The notes below the pieces were generated by a model that did no database searches, had not been told where the DNA came from, and saw only the letters and a program-made list of their open reading frames with translations. DNA of 64,000 nt from SZUA-547 sp963669315 (GTDB lineage Bacteria; Pseudomonadota; Alphaproteobacteria; Rhodobacterales; Rhodobacteraceae): assembly GCA_963669315.1 (NCBI GenBank), contig OY770021.1, positions 3,658,001 to 3,722,000 of the forward strand, in the 5' to 3' direction. The stretch's first letter is position 1; each line of letters opens with the position of its first letter. Position numbers and translations under genes: made by a program. Shown here one piece after another: positions 59,384-64,000 of this stretch.

Positions 59384-61414
59384 CTAGCGCCGTCTCCTGC
59401 GCCGTCTGCCGCCGCTCTCCGACTCTGAACCGCCATAGGCGACGCTCGGCAGTAAAGCGTGTTGAGACAGGCGCGGGTAGGGCGCTGTTTTGTGCGGCAG
59501 GGCCATGGCGGCGACGAAGTGCTCCTGAAAGCGTGGCTCGACGGCCGTCTCGACCTTCTCGATGCGCCGCGCGAGGCTTTCGATCTCACGCCGGGCGGAG
59601 GCGTTGAGCAGCGCGATTCGCGCGCCTGTGCCCGCCGCATTGCCCGCAGACGACACATCCTGCAGCTCGCAGTCGGGAATCATGCCCAGAACAAGCGCGT
59701 GTTTGGGTGAGATATGCGCGCCGAAGGCGCCAGCCAGCACCACACGCTCCACCGTGTCGACGCCCATCTGGTCCATCAGCAGGCGCGCGCCGGCATAGAG
59801 CGCAGCCTTGGCCAGCTGGATCGCGCGAATATCGTTTTGGGTGACAAGAATGCGCCGTCCGGAAGGCGTCTCATGCAGCATGTAGGCGTGCGTGCGCCCA
59901 TCCGGGACGCTGCGTGGCGTCCCGGTCTGCTTGGCCGAGCCGATCACCCCATCCTCGTCTACGATCCCAGCGAGGCGCATCTCCGCGATCACTTCAATAA
60001 TGCCTGAGCCGCATATGCCCGTGACGTCGCTGATGTGGTCCGTGAATCCGTCCTCATCGGACCAGAGATCAGAGCCGATCACCTGAAAGCGCGGCTCCTT
60101 GGTCTCCAGATCAATTCGCACACGCTCGATGGCGCCTGGAGCGGCGCGCTGGCCCGCGCTGATCTGGGCGCCTTCGAAAGCCGGGCCGGTGGGTGAGGAG
60201 CAGGCGAGCAGCCGGTCCTCATTCCCGAGCATGATCTCCGCATTGGTGCCAACATCGACCACCAGCGTCATGCGGTCTTGCCGGTGCGGGCTTTCCGACA
60301 GCGCCACGGCGGCGGCGTCGGCGCCCACATGCCCGGCGATGCAGGGCAACACATAGACCTGCGCGTCAGGATGCATGCGCAGGTCCAACTCCTTGGCCCA
60401 AAGCGTCAATCCATCGGACGTCGCCAAAGCGAATGGCGCGCCCCCCAGTTCAACGGGATCAAGGCCCAGCAAAAGGTGGTGCATGACCGGATTGCCGACG
60501 AAGACGCCTTCGAACACGTCGGTGCGCTCGACGCCCGCCACTTTGGCGACGTCACCGATCAACGTATTCAGCGCCTCGCGAACCGCCGCCGTCATCTCGG
60601 CAGCGCCGCCAGGGTTCATCATCGCATAGCTGACCCGGCTCATCAGATCCTCGCCAAAGCGGATCTGCGGGTTCATCAGGCCTGAGGAGGCCAGCACCTC
60701 GCCGGTTTGAAGATCGCATAGATGCCCGGCGATGGTCGTCGATCCCACGTCAACGGCGATCCCGTAGATCGAGCCCTCGTAGTATCCGGGCCAGACATGC
60801 ATGATCCGGCCGCGTCGCAGCCCCCGGCCCGCGAATACCGCGCAAGTGACTTTCCACGCGCCGTCCCGCAGAGCCTTTTGCAGCCCCTGAACGGCGCGCA
60901 AATCGCCGGTGATCCCGACCAGACCCCACTGCTCCTCAAGCGCTTTTTGTAGGCGCTCCAGGTCTCCGGTGGGGGAGTGCATATCGGGCTCTTCGACCTC
61001 GACATAGTAAAGCCGGGTCGCGGGATCGAGCACGATTTCTCGCGCTTCAGCGCGCTTTCGAACAACTTGCTTGTGAACCTGACTTTCGGGCGGCACGTCG
61101 ATGACGACATCGCCCTGAACCGTGGCCTGACAGCCGAGGCGGCGGCCCTCGGTCAGGCCGCGTTTGAATTTGTAGCGCTCTTCGACCGAGTTCCATGCGC
61201 TGAGCGCGTTGTCCCGGGCCGTCACGCCATGCTTGGGAAATTCGCCAAAACTCGGCGTCACCTGGCATTTTGAGCAGATGCCGCGACCGCCACAAACGCT
61301 ATCGAGATCGACGCCAAGTTCTCGCGCTGCCTGCAATACCGGCGTGCCCACGGCGAAGCGCGCCCTCTTGCCGGAGGGGGTAAAGATCACCAGCGCATCG
61401 GACGCATCGGCCAT
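59384..61414 (-). CDS. 2Fe-2S/ASKHA protein, RACo-like (DUF4445)
   Basis: The 676-residue protein starts with a plant-type ferredoxin domain; Cys41, Cys47, Cys50 (DSVCGGRGICSKCQV) and Cys95 bind the cluster. The rest is an actin-like ATPase of the RACo type with GIAVDVGSTTIAGHLCDLQT, VVDVGTNAEIMLGNEDRLLA and VVLAGAFGAHISPKHALVLG. RACo proteins reductively reactivate corrinoid proteins of methyltransferase systems. No corrinoid protein or methyltransferase is next to it, so its client is unknown. The C-terminus ends in a run of arginines (GGRRRRRRR). Confidence 0.85.
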   Translation of the reverse strand: MADASDALVIFTPSGKRARFAVGTPVLQAARELGVDLDSVCGGRGICSKCQVTPSFGEFPKHGVTARDNALSAWNSVEERYKFKRGLTEGRRLGCQATVQGDVVIDVPPESQVHKQVVRKRAEAREIVLDPATRLYYVEVEEPDMHSPTGDLERLQKALEEQWGLVGITGDLRAVQGLQKALRDGAWKVTCAVFAGRGLRRGRIMHVWPGYYEGSIYGIAVDVGSTTIAGHLCDLQTGEVLASSGLMNPQIRFGEDLMSRVSYAMMNPGGAAEMTAAVREALNTLIGDVAKVAGVERTDVFEGVFVGNPVMHHLLLGLDPVELGGAPFALATSDGLTLWAKELDLRMHPDAQVYVLPCIAGHVGADAAAVALSESPHRQDRMTLVVDVGTNAEIMLGNEDRLLACSSPTGPAFEGAQISAGQRAAPGAIERVRIDLETKEPRFQVIGSDLWSDEDGFTDHISDVTGICGSGIIEVIAEMRLAGIVDEDGVIGSAKQTGTPRSVPDGRTHAYMLHETPSGRRILVTQNDIRAIQLAKAALYAGARLLMDQMGVDTVERVVLAGAFGAHISPKHALVLGMIPDCELQDVSSAGNAAGTGARIALLNASARREIESLARRIEKVETAVEPRFQEHFVAAMALPHKTAPYPRLSQHALLPSVAYGGSESESGGRRRRRRR

Positions 61415-61566
61415 AGTTTCTCACAAAATTCGTTTCTTGCGACGTGATTAGCGCATGAGACTCTCGATGACGAGAGGGCTGGTTTCCGAACGGTAACGGC
61501 GAATTGGCTGGACTAGCCGCTGGAAAGGCCGATGTTGGGGGCGAATCCCTCATCCAGGAGAATTTT

Positions 61567-62469
61567 ATGTTTCGCGCCCTTACGCTCGCCGTCCTTCTGG
61601 CGGTCGCGACTGTTCCCGCCTCCGCAGCGGAATGGCGCAAACTGTTGACGCCCGGCGAACTTGCAGAGATCAACACCGGCGAAATATTGATCCTCGATAT
61701 CAGGGGTTCAACCGCCTATTCGCAACGCCATGTGGCGGGCGCGGTCAATGCGCCTTATCCGATGTGGCGCGGCCCCAGCGATAATCCGGGGCAAGCGCTG
61801 ACCGAAGACTACCTGACAGTATTTTTACAGTCGCTGGGCGTAGAGCGCGAAAAGCCGGTGGTCATTACCTATGCTGGCAAGAATGCGACGGATTTCGGGT
61901 CGGCGGCGCGCGTTTACTGGACCCTCAAATCGGCCGGCGTCGAGCAAATTGCGATACTGAACGGCGGGCTGAAGGCTTGGCGCAATGCTGGCTTGGAACT
62001 CACATATGAGCCGGTGAAGCCCGCGCGCAGCGATATTCACGCATCATTGTCGGACCAATGGATGCTGACGCGTGAAGGCGTTCTGGATGTGGTTGAGGGG
62101 CGCTCAGAAGCACGTTTGGTGGACGCCCGTCCGCTGGCATTTTTTGAGGGCAAGGCGAAACACCGCGCCGCTAAAAATGCGGGCACACTGGAAGGCGCCC
62201 TGAATCTTGTCCACTCTAACTGGTTTGTCGATCACAAGAACCAAATGATTTCGACGCCCGAGACGGCGGAAACGATCGCGCGCAACGCGGGATATGACGG
62301 CGAAAAGGACGATGGCGAGGTTCTGGTCAGCTTTTGTAATACCGGTCATTGGGCGGCGACGAACTGGTTTGCGTTAAGTGAGATCGCCGGAATTGAGAAT
62401 GTGAAGCTCTATCCTGAAAGCATGGTGGGTTGGTCCAACGCACTCCTACCGACGGCGAACGCCAACTGA
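61567..62469 (+). CDS. Periplasmic two-domain rhodanese sulfurtransferase
   Basis: The 300-residue protein has a signal peptide (MFRALTLAVLLAVATVPASA) and two rhodanese domains. The second has the active-site Cys257 in LVSFCNTGHWAATNW. In the first the corresponding loop is ITYAGKNATDFGSAA, with Ala103 in place of the cysteine, so it is inactive. AGGAGA lies before the ATG at 61567. It may move sulfur in the periplasm; the substrate is unknown. Confidence 0.85.
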   Translation: MFRALTLAVLLAVATVPASAAEWRKLLTPGELAEINTGEILILDIRGSTAYSQRHVAGAVNAPYPMWRGPSDNPGQALTEDYLTVFLQSLGVEREKPVVITYAGKNATDFGSAARVYWTLKSAGVEQIAILNGGLKAWRNAGLELTYEPVKPARSDIHASLSDQWMLTREGVLDVVEGRSEARLVDARPLAFFEGKAKHRAAKNAGTLEGALNLVHSNWFVDHKNQMISTPETAETIARNAGYDGEKDDGEVLVSFCNTGHWAATNWFALSEIAGIENVKLYPESMVGWSNALLPTANAN

Positions 62470-62524
62470 CGACCCTTTCGCGTGACTTGGTCTGGACTTG
62501 CGCGCCCATCGTCGATGACGTATG

Positions 62525-62540
62525 TTAACCACAAGGTTAA
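62525..62540 (+). promoter_or_regulatory. Palindrome upstream of the DUF899 gene
   Basis: TTAACC-ACAA-GGTTAA is a perfect 6-4-6 inverted repeat ending 18 bp before the ATG of the DUF899 gene. Its position over the likely promoter suggests a repressor operator. Confidence 0.45.
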
Positions 62541-62558
62541 TAAATATGGAGATCGGCG

Positions 62559-63254
62559 ATGCAAGCGCACCCCGCAGCCCAGGATCAAGCGCATCTAGCG
62601 GCTCGTAGTGAGCTTCTCCGAAGGGAAAAAGAGCTCAACAAGCTCAGGGATGAGCTTTCTGAGCAGCGAAGAAATCTTCCCAAGCTGAAGGTTTCAAAAG
62701 ACTATTCGTTCCACACGAAGGACGGCCGCAGAAGTTTGGACGAATTGTTCGGCTCACATCGCCAGTTGCTCATTTATCATTTCATGTTCCCGAATGAATG
62801 GGAGCAGGGCTGTAAATCCTGCTCGCTGTGTATGGACGGCATCGACGGCGCGCTTCCTCATCTGGCTGCGCGCAACACCGCGTTGGTCGCCGTCGCACGT
62901 GGTTCCTTTGAGAAAATCGATGCGTTTCGCCACAGGATGGGGTGGTCCGTTCCCTTCGCATCTTCGGGCGACTCGGAGTTCAACGATGACTTTGGCGTCA
63001 CACTGTCAGAGGAGCGACGCGAAGCGGGAACTGCGGTCTATAACTATCGCGAGTGCCGGTTCCCGGTGTCGGAGGTGCCCGGCTTATCCAGTTTTTCAAA
63101 AGGGGACGATGGAGCCGTCTATTACCATTATTCGACATATGCTCGAGGCTTGGACCCCATGATGCCGGTTTATCAACTGTTGGATCTGACCAGCATCGGG
63201 CGGGACGAGAGCAACGGCATCATGAACTGGGTGCGGTTACACGACGAATACTGA
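62559..63254 (+). CDS. DUF899 thioredoxin-like protein
   Basis: The 231-residue protein has an N-terminal helix (ARSELLRREKELNKLRDELS) and the DUF899 core: LDELFGSHRQLLIYHFMFPN, GCKSCSLCMDGIDGALPHLA, VAVARGSFEKIDAFRHRMGW and DPMMPVYQLLDLTSIGRDES. The fold is thioredoxin-like, and the cysteines in GCKSCSLC may be redox-active. The family is often repressed by ArsR-type regulators; here only the palindrome upstream hints at control. Confidence 0.87.
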   Translation: MQAHPAAQDQAHLAARSELLRREKELNKLRDELSEQRRNLPKLKVSKDYSFHTKDGRRSLDELFGSHRQLLIYHFMFPNEWEQGCKSCSLCMDGIDGALPHLAARNTALVAVARGSFEKIDAFRHRMGWSVPFASSGDSEFNDDFGVTLSEERREAGTAVYNYRECRFPVSEVPGLSSFSKGDDGAVYYHYSTYARGLDPMMPVYQLLDLTSIGRDESNGIMNWVRLHDEY

Positions 63255-63296
63255 TCTAAGTGGCAGCTTGATCCGGCGCTTACCCGCCCTTGGATT

Positions 63297-63449
63297 CTAT
63301 CGCCAGCCAGGCGTCGAATTCGGCTGCAATCCAAGCCACGTCTCAAATGTGCTGCCAGGTGATATGATCATCAGGGTGGTATAGATCGTGGCGATTGCGC
63401 CATAGGCGAAGAAGATCGTCGTGAAGACGCGGGGCGTGTGCTTGATCAC
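63297..63449 (-). CDS. Possible 50-residue membrane protein (GTG start)
   Basis: A minus-strand frame starts IKHTPRVFTTIFFAYGAIAT, with TTLMIISPGSTFETWLGLQP after it, and ends GWR. One membrane helix is clear. The start is a GTG with a weak AGGTAGAG upstream. It follows the gene at 63491 by 41 bp on the same strand and may be its partner. Translation is uncertain. Confidence 0.4.
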   Translation of the reverse strand: MIKHTPRVFTTIFFAYGAIATIYTTLMIISPGSTFETWLGLQPNSTPGWR

Positions 63450-63490
63450 CAAGCTCTACCTGTCCTGCGCGTCAATCCAGGTGAGGTCTT

Positions 63491-63979
63491 TCACGGCGCT
63501 TTTCTCATGGGCTCGACGTCGACTTTCCCCTCGATCCAGTCATCAATAGTTTTTGTTATCTCACGCGAGTCTTCCGGTGAGAATTTCGGATCAATCGGAA
63601 TGAACACGCCGTCGCGCGTGGCGAGCCCAAGAAACTTCTTGCCGCCGCCTGCGACGGACGGCCTGAGTTCGGTTCCCAAGAATTCTTTTAGCGGCAATGA
63701 GGCCTGGTGGTTGAGGAAAGGTCGTCGCTCTCCGCATTGAACCGTGTTCGAGGCGCGGTCAAACGATATCGTGACCAGCGACGTCTTGTGCCAGGCGACG
63801 AAAATATTGAGCACCCCCAACACCGCCGCCGCCCAGCGGACATTGCTGGGTTCAATAATTGCATAGACCGCCGCGAAGCCGCCAAAGGTGAGATACAGGA
63901 AAGACTGGAGCCGTCCCGCTCTGTGCCTCACTTCCAGCCGCTCTGGGCTTGCGAATTCGATCCAAGTGTTTCCAGACAT
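63491..63979 (-). CDS. Unknown protein with two membrane helices
   Basis: The 162-residue protein has two helices (FLYLTFGGFAAVYAIIEPSN and WAAAVLGVLNIFVAWH) followed by a beta-rich cytoplasmic domain (VTISFDRASNTVQCGERRPF, then LATRDGVFIPIDPKFSPEDS), a layout like small PH-domain membrane proteins. No family is recognised. The start at 63979 is near the window edge but the frame looks complete. Confidence 0.6.
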   Translation of the reverse strand: MSGNTWIEFASPERLEVRHRAGRLQSFLYLTFGGFAAVYAIIEPSNVRWAAAVLGVLNIFVAWHKTSLVTISFDRASNTVQCGERRPFLNHQASLPLKEFLGTELRPSVAGGGKKFLGLATRDGVFIPIDPKFSPEDSREITKTIDDWIEGKVDVEPMRKAP

Positions 63980-64000
63980 GTCTATCGTCTTACGGTCGGT

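Noticed and set aside
62525..62540. CtrA box upstream of the DUF899 gene
   Set aside because: The TTAA halves are 8 bp apart, not the 7 bp of the CtrA consensus; kept only as a palindrome.

Overview
The window is about 64 kb of chromosome from an alphaproteobacterium, probably marine or aquatic. The evidence is gene order and family type: lptF-lptG-lptD-surA-pdxA-rsmA, prfA-prmC beside a DUF4167 gene, a biotin operon ending in bioZ, an LdtR-type regulator, SdhE, and a Sinorhizobium-type phospholipid N-methyltransferase. I cannot name the genus from sequence alone.

Left arm (1-6.2 kb). A catabolic cluster holds a three-part TRAP transporter, a RutE-like nitroreductase and a fumarylacetoacetate-hydrolase-fold enzyme on the minus strand, diverging from a YciI-like protein and malonyl-CoA decarboxylase on the plus strand. 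A perfect 18-bp palindrome lies in the divergent promoter. The content suggests uptake and breakdown of malonate or a related C3 acid. It is followed by a fragment of an IS5-type transposase and pmtA.

Integrated element (6388-23761, 17.3 kb). A 53-bp direct repeat duplicates the 3' part of a tRNA-Gly(CCC) gene and bounds the element. Beside the left repeat is a tyrosine integrase with an AlpA-like gene and small regulators in one overlapping operon. The right half carries a Spo11/TopoVI-A-like protein, a primase-polymerase, five small unknown genes and an HK97-type head set: portal, fused protease-capsid, HNH nuclease, a DUF3168-like neck protein, TerS and TerL. No tail, tape-measure, baseplate or lysis gene was seen, and the only connector gene is a C-terminal fragment. 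The middle carries cargo: a 599-residue RTX-like repeat protein, two lipoproteins and small membrane proteins. This matches a capsid-forming phage satellite (cf-PICI-like), though a tail-deleted prophage is the main alternative. The portal gene has a TATAAT box placed for a leaderless transcript, with an alphaproteobacterial LexA-type box (GTTC-N7-GTTC) over the -35 region.

Right arm (23.8-64 kb). This is ordinary core genome: bioBFDAZ with 4-nt overlaps at every junction; aspartate aminotransferase, TatD, SdhE, 3-hydroxyisobutyrate dehydrogenase; LdtR-like regulator, RodZ-like protein and IspG; release factor 1 and its methylase; the LPS export and outer-membrane block; pepA-holC; a metallo-hydrolase/DUF3179 pair; an ABC-F ATPase, Ndk, a saccharopine dehydrogenase-like enzyme, purM-purN, tRNA-Ile2(CAT), a RACo-type ferredoxin/ASKHA protein, a rhodanese and a DUF899 protein.
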